Positions 32,926 through 43,950 of a DNA stretch of 64,000 nucleotides are shown piece by piece. A program made the position numbers and the translations under genes. Location of the stretch: NCBI GenBank assembly GCA_031216915.1, contig CM062288.1, positions 183,050,596 to 183,114,595 of the forward strand. Direction: 5' to 3'. The notes under the pieces are model-generated. The model did not search any database, was not told the origin of the DNA, and saw only the letters and a program-made list of their open reading frames with translations. Origin of the DNA: Pictodentalium vernedei. Taxonomy: Eukaryota > Mollusca > Scaphopoda > Dentaliida > Dentaliidae. The stretch's first letter is position 1. Every line of letters starts with the position of its first letter.

Positions 32926-33699
32926 TTGGCCTGTACGAATTAGGCAAACGATTATTTTGTCCAACTGTCATTCGCCTAACAATAAATGCGTCGATTGATT
33001 TTTCGTTCGCCTTTATTACTAGATATTACAAAAATATCTTTACTCGAATTGCTGTTGTGATCATTTGTTCACTTTTTACCTCACCCTAATATACTTTACA
33101 TTGATGATAAAACTTTTGTTGGAACTGCTGTGTTGTAACACACTGTTGGAAAGGGCACCTTTTCAACAGTACATTACACCAGAGCGTATCATTGGGTTGC
33201 TGAAAAAAACCTTGATAAAATAAACTGCAAATTCCCTGGAATGTTATATCAGACTCAACTGCTATACATGAGAATGACAGACTTCTTTTGCTTACCTTAA
33301 AGAAAATAGGTTTACTGACTAGAGAAACAGAATTTACTGCACCTAGTAAATTCAAGTCTGTGTGAAAAGGGTTAAAGTATTAGAAATAAACTATACAGAA
33401 AGAGAATTTATGGAGGTTTATTTTCAGGAGTAAAATATTTTTAAACAAATCAGAAATGGGTTTTCGTTAACAGTATTTACAGATATTCATACTGGAATCA
33501 GAACAATTATTTATGAGAAACCAGAAAAGGCATACATGTGACCAGCATTCAAAGGGTTCGATACTCGAATCAGAAATGGACATTTTTGGCTCTGCCCACT
33601 AATTTGAGTGATGAAATACGTTCATAAACTTTAGAAATTCATTAAAGTGTAATAAAATTCATTTCCCAGTATTTCTGAATAATCCGCACTTGATGACTT

Positions 33700-35760
33700 T
33701 GGTGACCTCTTTCAGGCAGACCCCTAGGAGACCTCCGTGACCTTGACCCATATTTTGAATTTCCATCAAGTGTCGACTCATTTGGTGTTAGTTCCAGGTC
33801 CATTCATCATACCACGATTGAGATATGAGCATGACCCACTTTCAAAAATGTTGGCTACGCCCACTTTTTAACATAAAAATGCATGTATGGACCTCAGGAA
33901 TGCTTTGGGGGGGGGGGGGGGGGGGGGTCCAAAAATGTGATTTCCAGCAATTATGAAAAATGCACTTAATGACCGCTAGATGATCTCCTTGACCCTGACC
34001 CATATTTTGAATCTCCATTAAGTGTCGACTCATTTGGTGTTAGTCCCAGGTCCATTCATCATACCATGCTTGAGATATGAGAGTGACCCACTTTCAAATT
34101 TTTTGGCCACGCCCACTTTTTTAACGTAAAAACGCATGTATGAATCTCAGGAATGCTTTGGGGCCAAAAATGTGATTTCCAGCAATTATGAAAAATGCAC
34201 TCAATGACCCCTAGTTGACCTCCGTGACCTTGACCCATATTTTGAACCTCCATCGAGTGTTGACTCATTTGGTGTTGATCCCAGGTCCGTAGGTCATACC
34301 ACGCTTGAGATATGGGCGTTACCCACTTTCAAAAATTTTGGCCTCGCCCACTTTTTTTTTACGTCAAAATGCATGTGTGTACGTCAGGAATACTTTCGGG
34401 GATCAAAAAATGTGATTTCCAGCAATTCTGAAAAATGCACTCAATCACCCCTAGGTGTCCTCCGTGACGTTGACCCATATTTTGAGTCTCCCTCAAGTGT
34501 CGACTGATTTGATGTTGGTCCCAGGTCCAAACGTCATACCATGCCTGAGATATGGGCGTGAACCACTTTCAAAAATTTTGGCCACGCCCACTTTTTTTTA
34601 CATCAATATGCATGTGTGTACATCAGGAATACCTTAGGGGATCAAAAAATGTGATTTCCAGCAATTCTGAAAAATTCACTCAATGACCCCTAGTTGACCC
34701 CCGTGACCTTGACCCCTATTTTAAACCTCCATCGAGTATCAACTCATTTGGTGTTGGTCCCAGGTCTGTAGGTCATACCATGCTTGAGATATGGGCGTGA
34801 CCCACTTTCAAAAACTTTGGCCACGCCCACATTTTTTATGTAAAAATGCATGTGTGTACGTCAGGAATACTTTAGGGGGTCAAAAAATGTGATTTCCAGC
34901 AATTCTGAAAAATGCATTTAATGACCCCTAGGTGACCTCTGTGACCTTGACCCATATTTTGAATCTCCATCAAGTGTGGACTCATTTGGTGTTGGTCCCA
35001 GGTCCATACGTCATTCCACGTCTGAGATATGGGCGTGACCCACTTTCAAAACTTATGGCCACGCCCACTTTTTTACGTCAAAATGCATGTGTGTACGTCA
35101 GAAATAGTTTAGGGGGTCAAAAAATGTGATTTCCAGCAATTCTGAAAAATGCATTCAATGACCCCTAGTTGACCTCCGTGACCCTGACCCATATTTTGAA
35201 CCTCCATCGGGTGTCGACTCATTTGGTGTTGGTCCCAGGTCCGTAGGTCATACCACACTTGAGATATGGGCGTGACCCACTTTCAAAAAATGTGGCCACG
35301 CCCACTTTTTTACGTCAAAATGCATGTATGTACGTCAGGAATAATTTAGGGGATCAAAAAATGTGATTTCCAGCAATTCTGAAAAATACACTCAATGACC
35401 CCTAGGTGACCTCCGTGACCTTGACCCATATTTTAAATCTCCATCAAGTGTCAACTCATTTCGTGTTGGTCCCAGGTCCATACATCATACCACGCCTGAG
35501 ATATGGGCGTGACCCACTTTCAAAATTGTTTGGCCACGCCCACTTTTTTTTTACGTCAAAATGCATGTGTGTACGTCAGGAATACTTTAGGGGGTCAAAA
35601 AATGTGATTTCCAGCAATTCTGAAAAATGCACTCAATGACCCCTAGATGACGTCCGTGACCTTGACCCTATTTTGAACCTCCATCGAGTGTCGACTCATT
35701 TGGAGTTGGTCCCAGGTCTGTAGGTCATACCACGCCTGAGATATGGGCGTGACCCACTTT
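33700..35760 (+). repeat. ~238-bp satellite units, nine copies
   Basis: The anchor TTTGGTGTTGGTCCC or variants recur near 33781, 34031, 34268, 34510, 34748, 34986, 35222, 35460 and 35700. Perfect minus-strand AGGTCACGGAGGTCA occurs in several units, e.g. near 33727, 34208 and 35406. Confidence 0.92.
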
Positions 35761-35910
35761 CAAAACACCCCTACAGTCACCCCTGGTACCCCAGGAATCT
35801 GAAAAACATAGGTGGCTGAGAACTTGTGGCTGTCTATCAGCATGCCAAAAATCAACGAGATAGGGCAATTCGTTTTCGAGTTATCTTGCGGACAAAAAAG
35901 TGATGAGAAG

Positions 35911-36006
35911 ACAGAAGAAGAAGAAGAAGAAGAAGAAGAAGAAGAAGAAGAAGAAGAAGAAGAAAAAAAAAAGAAAAAAAAGAAGAAAAAAAGAAAAGAA
36001 AAAGAA
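35911..36006 (+). repeat. AAG microsatellite of element copy B
   Basis: Pure (AAG)n of about 16 units followed by an A-rich AAAG mixture. It corresponds to 1600-1686 in copy A but is differently sized. Confidence 0.92.
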
Positions 36007-36022
36007 ACCGTGCAAAAACAAT

Positions 36023-36045
36023 AGTCTGTGTGTTTCACACAGACT
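36023..36045 (+). terminator. Terminal hairpin of the satellite element
   Basis: Perfect 10-bp stem AGTCTGTGTG/CACACAGACT with a TTT loop, two bases from the right boundary. In Helitron-type elements such a hairpin acts as the replication stop; here that is an inference. It is not evidence for a transcription terminator. Confidence 0.6.
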
Positions 36046-36351
36046 AAATATAGGTACGGTAATCTTTTGTCCGATAACGTAAAAATTTCATTTGCACAAA
36101 ATTGAACACCCGCCGATAGTACGTTAGAAGTTATGCCCCTTGATGTGTTTCAATGAATTGCATTTCAGAAACTAGTTTTTGAATATAAGAATTATTCGTT
36201 TCTCGTTAGATGTTTGGAAATAGAAAACTCTTTGGCTGTGTTCAATTGACTTTTTATCAAACCACCCACAAAATTGTGTTCCGTATTCAAACATTAACTC
36301 TAATATATTCTTGATCGTCTGCAATTGGACGAAAGTAAATTGTTAAAGGTC

Positions 36352-36996
36352 CTTGAATCACGACTTCAATCAAGGTAGAATACCATGTGGATGATTAAGT
36401 AGCGACAGTGGATCCCCTAAGACAATGGATAATGACACATATCCCAGATCCAACCACAACAAAGAAAGTGGCAAAAACTGCTGCCCACAGGAAAACTCGA
36501 AATCCAGTGGAGAGGTCCTTTGGCGTATGTGAGATGCGATTTCGGTGTATGAACACGTCTGGGGTGGGGGTGGGCATTGTTATTTTACCCAGAAAAATGC
36601 ATCAAAATGGCGATTGTCACAATGACCTTCCACTACATGTGTAGATATGAAAATGTGTAATTGGACAAATCTTTGGAACTGGCCCCAGATACCAACATTA
36701 ATAGCAATTGCGAAGGCGCTAGAGACTGTGCTGTGGACCTTCTAAGACAGAATCTTGTAAACTCAAGGTTTTGATTTGGGTCTTTTTGTGTGTATGTTTT
36801 CAGTCTACAGGATTATGAATGTTAAGCTTAGAGAGAACTTAGCCTTGCTTACCAAACTTATGTCTTGACATACTCCATCCACATGACAGTCTCTCATAGA
36901 CATGATAACTGAATCGCTTTTCTCCACACATTGCCTGTGGAGCGTTGAATATACTAGAATTAAGCGTAACTTGCTGTATTTGACGATTTAAGGAAG
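36352..36996. other. Loop region of the inverted repeat, left part
   Basis: No gene is recognised. Short opposing frames at 36395-36644 overlap without motifs. The 2.2-kb loop (36352-38576) lacks any transposase. Confidence 0.5.
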
Positions 36997-37250
36997 TACA
37001 GTACGGCCGCCGTGGACTGGTCACTTTCCATCGGTGGGTAATATTTCCACGCACGCAATAATATTATATTCGAAACCTTAATTACAAGAATAATCATCAA
37101 AAAATTAATTAATGAAACACCGGGTACAGATACAACCTTGTGCTTCATTTATTAAAATTTGCTTCTGCTGATTTTATTACCTGGTAAACGCAAGCGTGGA
37201 CATCACTGCCCACGCGTGGATGATGACCAGTCCACGGCGACTGTACTGTA
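36997..37250. mobile_element. Tc1/mariner-like MITE
   Basis: TA dinucleotides flank inverted ends CAGTACGGCCGCCGTGGACT at the left and the complement of AGTCCACGGCGACTGTACTG at the right. A TA target and ends beginning CAGT suggest Tc1/mariner. The interior is AT-rich and non-coding. A partial copy lies at 49346-49470. Confidence 0.75.
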
Positions 37251-37652
37251 AACTCTGATTTGACTGTTATAAAGTTAATTCAACCGGTGACGCGTCAGCG
37301 GATCCGGTAACTTGAGACGGATATTTGCGACAGTAAAACTTGAGTTTATCTCCCGCAATCGTCAAATACACCACTTGTAACATAATTCGATAATAAAATT
37401 CTTTAATAAACAGACATTTTAAACTTAAAACGCACTCCAGGATGGAGTACGGATATTGTGTAACTACAGTATTTGCGTTTTGCATGAAGTTTTGCTTCAA
37501 GGACACTTTGTTTTAACCGAACTGTATTTTTGTGAAACGTTTCTCAAGGACAAATTCCTTAATTTGCAACAGAATTCCAAATAAAACAGGTAAAAATTGA
37601 AAAACAAAAAAATTAAACCCGGTGAGACAGACATTAATTCAAAACATTTTAA

Positions 37653-37865
37653 CCCTTTATCTATCGAATCGGCCGCATCCGCCAACGTAAAATACAAATT
37701 TCGGAGTAGAAAGAAACTATTTTTCAAAAAATTTCACCAAAACGATATCATACGACCCTTCATTGGAATGGCATGCACATGATATGGTTTTTGTTGGAAT
37801 TTTTAAAAATTTGAATAAATAATATTTAAAATAATAAATTTTATGTCGTCTGCTTTGGAAAAAGG
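37653..37865. mobile_element. TTAA-flanked fold-back MITE (copy H, second subfamily)
   Basis: TTAA at 37649-37652 and 37866-37869. It starts CCCTTTATC and keeps ATCGAATCGGCCGCATCCG and ATATGGTTTTTGTTGGAA, as in copies F and G. The palindrome is decayed in the middle. Confidence 0.8.
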
Positions 37866-37869
37866 TTAA

Positions 37870-38576
37870 TTTTCTAGGATTATGCATCTTGTTCGCGGAA
37901 GAAATTCTGAGTGGCGTGACATGTCGAAAGGGAAACTCCAACACGAGCATTGTTTTCAGCGTGTGTTGGCCTGTTCGTTCAAGGGTAGTTTCGTGGAGCT
38001 GAACCAATTACAATAACTTACAAAGTGATGCAGGCAGATTCGGCGGTTGCCGGAACAGTATTCTCGAAATAGGGTCCAGCGAATCTCGAGCTTCGGGTCG
38101 AATGGAATCAGCAGAGGATTTTGAATCGAACCGAACCTCGAATGGATCTCGTGGCTCTTGACGTTGTAAATATCACACCTAAATGCCGAAAATATCACCC
38201 GAATCCGATCAAGCATTGCATGCATCGATGACTCGTCTGCTCGGGCAGGACAATCAAAAAGCGGAATATCTGAGGACTGAATGAAAGTAGTTTTGGAAAA
38301 GCGGAACTACCTTGAACCTTCGTCTATCATCAGGTCTCCTGTGCAGGACACCTGGTGTCTCCTGTGCAGGAGACCTGGTGATAGAAGAAGAGTCCAAGAG
38401 AAGACACTCGATAGGATTTTCAGAACACCCTGACGATTCGAAAAAAATCCAAATCAGTGCGACTCTAATCGAATCATCGGGACGACTTCAAATCAAGTCG
38501 AATTTCGAGGTTTCATATGCCCTATACTGAAATGTGTATTTTACACTTTTCACGTTGAGATCAGGTCATAATGCAG
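37870..38576. other. Loop region of the inverted repeat, right part
   Basis: No gene is recognised. It contains an inverted repeat at 38322-38392 (ATCATCAGGTCTCCTGTGCA / TGCAGGAGACCTGGTGAT) with a duplicated inner motif. Confidence 0.5.
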
Positions 38577-38636
38577 TGGACCTTTAACAATTTACTTTCG
38601 TCCAATTGCAGACTATCAAGAATATATTAGAGTTAA

Positions 38637-38866
38637 CTCTTTACCCAACATGAAAAGCAGACGACACTTGCAAACAAAATGTTTGAATAACTAATTTTTT
38701 TCATGTTCTGTCTCAAAAACATAGGTTATGACCCCTCTTTGGAACGAGCTCGGTGAGGGGTCATAACCTATGTTTTTGAGACAAAAAATGAAAAAAATAA
38801 TGAAAATTAATTGGCGATTTTTGTGAATAGCGTTGGCCGGATTTGGCCGTTACGTTGGGCAAAGGG
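38637..38866. mobile_element. TTAA-flanked fold-back MITE (copy C), with empty site
   Basis: TTAA at 38633-38636 and 38867-38870. The left arm has a single TTAA at the matching position (36294-36297), which proves insertion with TTAA duplication. It starts CTCTTTACCC and ends GGGCAAAGGG; the palindrome apex has lost part of one side. Confidence 0.95.
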
Positions 38867-39484
38867 TTAATGTTTGAATACGGAACACAATTTAGTGGGT
38901 GGTTTGATAAAAAGTCAATTGAACTCAGCCAAAGAGTTTTCTATTTCCAAACATCCCACGAGACCGAATAATTCTTATATTCAAAAACTTCCTCTCTGAA
39001 ATACAATTCATTGAAACACATCAAGGGGCATAATTTCTAACGTGCTTTCAGCGGATGAACAATTTTGTGCAAATGAGATTTTTACGTAATCGGACAAAAG
39101 ATTACCGTAACTATATTCAGTAAACCTATTTTCTTTTAGGTAAGCAAAAAAGGTCTGCCATTCTCATCTGTATAGCAGATAAGTCTGATTTGAACATTCT
39201 AGAGAACTTGCAGTTTATCTTATCAAGGTTTTTTAAGCAACCCAACGATACGCTCTGATGTAATGCACTGTTGAAAAGTGGCACTTTCCAACAGTGTGTT
39301 ACAACACAGCAGTTCCAACAACACTAAGTTTTATCATCAATGTAAAGTATATTAGGGTGACGTAAAAAGTGAACAAATGATCACAACAGCAATTCGAGTA
39401 AAGATATTTTTGTAATATCTAGTAATAAAGGCGAACGAAAAATCAGTCGACGCATTTATTGTTAGGCGAATGACAGTTGGACAA

Positions 39485-39790
39485 AATAATAACACTTTGG
39501 CTGGCCGCTGATTTGTCGCGATTTTCAGGTGAGAAGGCCTTGGTGTCCCTGTGGTACCCAAATGCCTCTCTGTGCCCGCTCCTCTTCTCACCTCCATACA
39601 CCCGGAAACGAACTGCTTGATAATGCCAGATTTTTCCCAATTTCTCCTATCAGCATACTAATCCTCTCTTTTTGTGTCACCCAATGGCCAGATATCCTTC
39701 ATTCTCCCATCCCACTTCCGCATTAGATCCCACTGAATCTTATTCTGTCAAACTGAGATAAAGTTTTCCAGGGTCTCCATTACTCCTAAA
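39485..39790 (-). mobile_element. 5'-truncated LINE 3' end (mirror of 32640-32925)
   Basis: Shares TGATTTGTCGCGATTTTC and AATAATAACACTTTGGCTGG with the LINE tail, in the opposite orientation to the left-arm copy. It was therefore duplicated with the arms. Confidence 0.8.
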
Positions 39791-40521
39791 TTACACATTC
39801 GCACTCCTTTTCACAGCCCCCCCCCCCTCCCCCCCCCCCCCCCAAGTATAGGTACATGGAGGTCTTTTGAGAATGCCAACTATCGAGCAAAAGTACTTTG
39901 TCCGGCGAGACTAAGAAGTTTGTAGGTTGTGGTCTCTCTCCCTAGAGGATTTTCGTCTGCCGACTGTTGACTGATCAAGTTTTAAAAGAGGAGAACTAAT
40001 ATCATTTGCAAAACTTACGAGGGCGTGGGATTTCATCGGGATCGCATACTAAATAATCATTGACATGTATGAAATTTTTAAGAATAATGTACCATATTTG
40101 TTTCCGCCTTTTTTGTCTTTTAACTCTTAATCCGCTGAGTATGTTAAAGATACTTTTCCTCAAATCTAGTCATGGCCTCTGTGAAGCAGCCATGACTAGA
40201 TTTAATGAAAAATCCTCCTTCTAAATTTAACTCAAGAAATTATTCATAAAACATTTCTTTGAGTTTAGAGGGTTGAAATTGGATTAGTAGTGCCCAAATT
40301 ATACATATTTCAGCATCAAGAGAAATCCTGTCTTCGGCAGGTGTATCCTAAGCAGCATTCATGGAGTTAAAACACAGCTTATGATTCCACTTTCGAAGCC
40401 AAGTCACTATATGTTGTTAGCGTTACCGTTAAAATATGGTAAAATTAACCGTCAACCAGTTGCCGGAAAGTGTGCGGTAGGAATTTAGATTAGATTAAAT
40501 TTATTTATTTAGATGTATGTA

Positions 40522-40928
40522 TTTATGTATTTATTGGTGCTTAATGTCACATACTTATGCACAATGGCTAACCATGACCGTGACAGTTTTACGGGTGGAG
40601 GAAGCCGGAGTACCCGGAGAGACCCCCCAGCGAGCAACGACGAGCAGCCGCCAGCTCCCCAACATCGTAACTTCGCACTGTAGCACAAGCAGGGTTAGAT
40701 TGGTTGAAGACATGCGCACCATCGACGTGCAGAATGCCTTAGTACACGGCGTTATCGTGCCCCCATGTGGACAAATCGGGGTTAAGTGCCTTTCCCAAGG
40801 ACACAACGCGGGAGTCCGAATCGATCGCTCAGTCGGTCACCCATCCGAGGACTAACAAGGTCCGACGTTGCTAAACTTCGGTGATCTGACGAGAACCGGT
40901 TACCACAACGCCACCGCGCCCCCATTTT
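40522..40928 (-). mobile_element. SINE with 5S rRNA-derived head, 10-bp TSD and empty site
   Basis: Flanked by GATGTATGTA (40512-40521 and 40929-40938); the left arm has this once (complement, 31901-31910). The head reads, on the minus strand, TCTCGTCAGATCACCGAAG, TTTAGCAACGTCGGACC, then CTCGGATGGGTGACCG, which follows the 5S rRNA internal control region (cf. GGATGGGAGACCG). The body (CGCGTTGTGTCCTTGG, CACTTAACCCC) and the 3' part (CTCCGGGTACTCCGGCTTCC, then a degraded AAAT tail) match the tRNA-headed copy at 54442-54821. Confidence 0.92.
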
Positions 40929-41588
40929 GATGTATGTACATTTTACAGAGAGCAAGATAATGTTATGTAAGAAAAAAAGACATACAGAACCTACTGTTGG
41001 GAGAGGGCAAAGCCAGATTTTCTGTCTACCGGTCGTCTCCCAAGGAAGTTAACCATTTGATACGTTTATACTTTTTATGACGTACGAAATCAAACAGGGC
41101 ATTGATACTTTGTGATCATTTGTTTTGTTATTATTTTTCGATTTTTTTAAAGACTTAACCTCAATTCCTATTTTCTTCCGAACAGTGTTCAGTGACAACC
41201 GTTGAACCAAAAGTTATCGCAGCTTAAAATACTAATATAATCCTGCTCTCAACTTGTTGAGTGCTAGAAGACACTATCAGGGCTTTCAAAAATGAGAATA
41301 CCAGAGCAAAAACCAGCACTTTCCTTGCTCACATTTCATATTCAAACACAAATAATATTTTGTTTATATAAATTTGTTTTATTACAAATTATTGGAGAGT
41401 GCCTGTGGGCATTGTCCAATAATTTGTAACAAAACAAGTATTGAATAACAAATTCAGACCACCAAAAATAATCTAGCCCTCAACCAGTTAATCACTAATG
41501 TGAAAAATATCTTGTTATTTGTACTTTCCGGCGTTTGACGTCGCATTTTGAAAAACGTTGAAGAAACTGAATTCCCAGTGACGTTTAA

Positions 41589-41831
41589 CCCTTTACCTAA
41601 CATGAAAAGCAGACGACACTTGCAAAAAAAATTCTTGAATAACTAATTTTTTTTATTTTTTGTCTCGAAAACATAGGTTATGACCCCTCATTGGAACGAG
41701 CTCGACGAGCTCGTTCCAATGAGGGGTCATAACCTATGTTTTCGAGACAAAAAATGAAAAAATCATGAAAACTAATTGGCGATTTTTGAGAATAGCGCTG
41801 GCCGGTTTTGGCCGTAACGTTGGGTGTAGGG
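41589..41831. mobile_element. TTAA-flanked fold-back MITE (copy D)
   Basis: TTAA at 41585-41588 and 41832-41835. The long perfect stem includes TCGAAAACATAGGTTATGAC, CCCTCATTGGAACGAGCTCG and complements around a CGA centre. The shared substitution TCGAAAAC on both arms implies that arm homogeneity is maintained. Confidence 0.93.
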
Positions 41832-42203
41832 TTAAATGTCAGGATAATTAAATTCTCAAAGGGTTAAATGTTATATATAACATTGTGTCCAGACCAAGCT
41901 GAAAAATAAGATGAGAAGAATATTTCTAATGGAAGGAAAGAAAAGAGTTTGCGATTTTGCGTCAGTTGAATTTAGGAATGAACTAGTGTCTTCCCCGATA
42001 AATGCGAGACACGGGGGGGGGGGGGGGGGTAGGGGGGATCGCGAGGAACATATGAGGATTTTTAACTTTCAACATGTTAGACCACACACCTACCCCTTTC
42101 CCCATTTCTTCCATTTTTGGACAGTTTTTTTTCAGCCAAATTCTGAAACCTACTCCCCTTTGATGGATATTTACAGTCCTACTCGGTATTCACTACAGTT
42201 TAA

Positions 42204-42441
42204 CCCTTTACCTAACATGAAAAGCAAACGACACTTGCAAACAAAATTCTAACTAATTTTTTTCATTTTTTTTTTGGTCTCAAAAACATAGGTTATGGCA
42301 CCTGATTGGAACGAGCTCGTTCCAAAGAGGGGTCATAACCTATGTTTTTGAGACAAAAAAAAAAATGAAAAAATAATGAAATTAATTGGCGATTTTTGAG
42401 AATAGCGCTGGCCGGTTTTGGCCGTTACGTTGGGTAAAGGG
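42204..42441. mobile_element. TTAA-flanked fold-back MITE (copy E)
   Basis: TTAA at 42200-42203 and 42442-42445. Same family as D, only about 370 bp away. Near-perfect arms. Confidence 0.92.
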
Positions 42442-42445
42442 TTAA

Positions 42446-42775
42446 AATGTTGACAGGGGTGGTCTCAAAATCTATATCATTTCCTCCAGTATTATTTGTC
42501 CATACTCGTCACAGGAAGTTGATGAGCATGTTTTATTGAAAAACGTGTGCAAAATGTGGTGAATTTTATGCAAGTTTGTGGTCCATATACTCATATCCTC
42601 ACAGTATTAAGGACATAAATTTTGGAACATGGGGCAAGATTAATTAAATGATGACAGTTGATCAGAAAACGATTTTATCTTCACAAATCCTAACTTCCAG
42701 AACTGAACAAAGAGTTGTCTGCTTGTATCCATGTTAAATAAACATGTACTATGATGTACCAAATAGACCAATATA
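42446..42775. other. Unassigned interval
   Basis: No gene or known repeat is recognised. Neighbouring 41911-42200 (between copies D and E) has only a G run (about 42014-42029) and an artefactual frame across it. Confidence 0.5.
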
Positions 42776-42779
42776 TTAA

Positions 42780-43020
42780 CCCTCTACCCAACGAATCGGC
42801 CGCATACGCCCGCGTAATAGGCAAATTCAGTTGTTGAAAAAATATTATTTTTCCAAAAATTTCAACAAAACCATATCATGTGACCACTCGTTGGAACGAG
42901 CTCGTCGAGCTCGTTCCAACGAGGGGTCACATGATATGGTTTTGTTGAAAGTTTTTGAAAAATTTGAAAAAATGATATTTAAAAAAATAAATTTGCATAT
43001 CGTCTGCGTTGGGTAAAGGG
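42780..43020. mobile_element. TTAA-flanked fold-back MITE (copy F, second subfamily)
   Basis: TTAA at 42776-42779 and 43021-43024. The arms AAAACCATATCATGTGACC and complement differ from those of family A-E, but the apex TCGTTGGAACGAGCTCGTCG is the same. It starts CCCTCTACCC and ends GGGTAAAGGG. Confidence 0.92.
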
Positions 43021-43024
43021 TTAA

Positions 43025-43572
43025 TCAGTCTGCCCAGGTAGTGTACAACTAAATATTTTTGACAATGTGCTACTTAAACAATTAGATCATATGAATATAA
43101 AAATGCATTAATACTTCTATTCTTCGGTATTCTGGGGTTGAATGAATTCTTTATTTAATACATTTGATTGAGTATACCTTTTCATTCTTTAAAGTTTTCT
43201 TTAGATTGTACATGCAATTTTTGGAGTGATTTGTTTTTTACATTTTTTTTAATTTTATTTCAAAAATGGATGGTGAAACGAGTGCAGTGGCAAGGAACAG
43301 TTTGAAGAACAAATCTATTATCAGTTTACTACTAATGACTTTTAATCATTTGGAGTATACAGCCACTGACCTCTCTTTAGTCAGTGCATGAGTATGTCTC
43401 AAACCAGGAGTGTCAGTTGAAAATCACTAGTCTGCGAGTGTAGTGATATATTATAAGTTATTGTGATGAGTTGACGGTAACATGGTCTGAGGTTTGCGGC
43501 TCGGAGCTTATGTCCAAGCGTATATGTTCCAATAAGACACTACCCATAGCCCAAAACCTACATTGTGAAACA
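43025..43572. other. Unassigned interval
   Basis: No gene or known repeat is recognised. Confidence 0.5.
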
Positions 43573-43664
43573 CGAGAGGTTTATTTACTAAACCCGTGAT
43601 CGTTAAATGTTGCCTTTTGCAAGGCAACTTTTAACGATCACGGGTTTAGTGACTAAACCTCTCG
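43573..43664. repeat. Inverted repeat, ~43-bp arms
   Basis: CGAGAGGTTTATTTACTAAA, ACCCGTGATCGTTAAA and complements flank a short centre TTTTGC. Near-perfect. Confidence 0.9.
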
Positions 43665-43904
43665 CGTACCCACGACGGCGCTGGCTAAATAATCAATAAA
43701 CCAGATAAACTCATTCCATCTTAGTTCAAATCGTAAATCGGTTTGTAATTTACACTACACTTTATCCGGAACACCGTTTGCTGCACGTGTGAAAAATCCA
43801 GAAAAATGAAGCGGCTTGCTAGTCACTCCGTTGATGAAGCAATTACGAACCGGGCGACGTCATTTGACATATTTCGCGTTGTGACGTCAGTCGGTACCAT
43901 TTAC

Positions 43905-43950
43905 CATAGAAATCGGATATAAAAAGACTTTTTTATATCCGATTTCTATG
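43905..43950. repeat. Short perfect hairpin
   Basis: CATAGAAATCGGATATAAAA and complement around AGAC. Confidence 0.9.

Larger units (their letters stand above)
33319..36047 (+). mobile_element. Satellite-bearing element, copy B, complete
   Basis: Its limits come from the unoccupied right arm (near 39118): the left flank GGTTTACTGA and right flank AATATAGGTACGG join directly there. It starts CTAGAGAAACAGAATTTACT and contains a subterminal hairpin GAATTTACT/AGTAAATTC (33330-33353). Next come AGTCTGTGTG near the start, nine ~238-bp units, the conserved 3' segment, an AAG tract, and a terminal hairpin (36023-36045) whose arm is the same AGTCTGTGTG. No target duplication is visible. A subterminal inverted pair, a 3' hairpin and no TSD fit the Helitron2/Helentron-derived group (HINE). 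I infer this; no Rep/helicase is present. Confidence 0.78.
31350..36351. repeat. Left arm of a ~10-kb inverted repeat (2.28 kb net)
   Basis: Runs 31350-33318, is split by the satellite element (33319-36047), and resumes 36047-36351. Its reverse complement is 38577-41488. The outer start near GGTAGAGGGCTAGATTATTT pairs with AAATAATCTAGCCCTCAACC at the right. Both arms contain the same hairpins (31402-31465; 32197-32232), the same G/C run and the same truncated LINE tail, so these predate the duplication. Confidence 0.9.
38577..41488. repeat. Right arm of the ~10-kb inverted repeat (2.25 kb net)
   Basis: Reverse complement of the left arm, holding two private insertions: a TTAA MITE (38637-38866) and a SINE (40522-40928). 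Net length equals that of the left arm within about 30 bp. Identity is about 90% by eye. No clear target duplication flanks the pair. Confidence 0.9.

Noticed and set aside
40840-40925. A 5S rRNA gene
   Set aside because: Only the internal control region resembles 5S; it is fused to a SINE body and bounded by a 10-bp target duplication with an empty site in the other arm.
31342-41496. 8-bp target duplication around the 10-kb inverted repeat
   Set aside because: Left (TCCCATAC) and right (AATCACTA) flanks do not match, and the outermost 6-8 bp of the arms are only partly alike.
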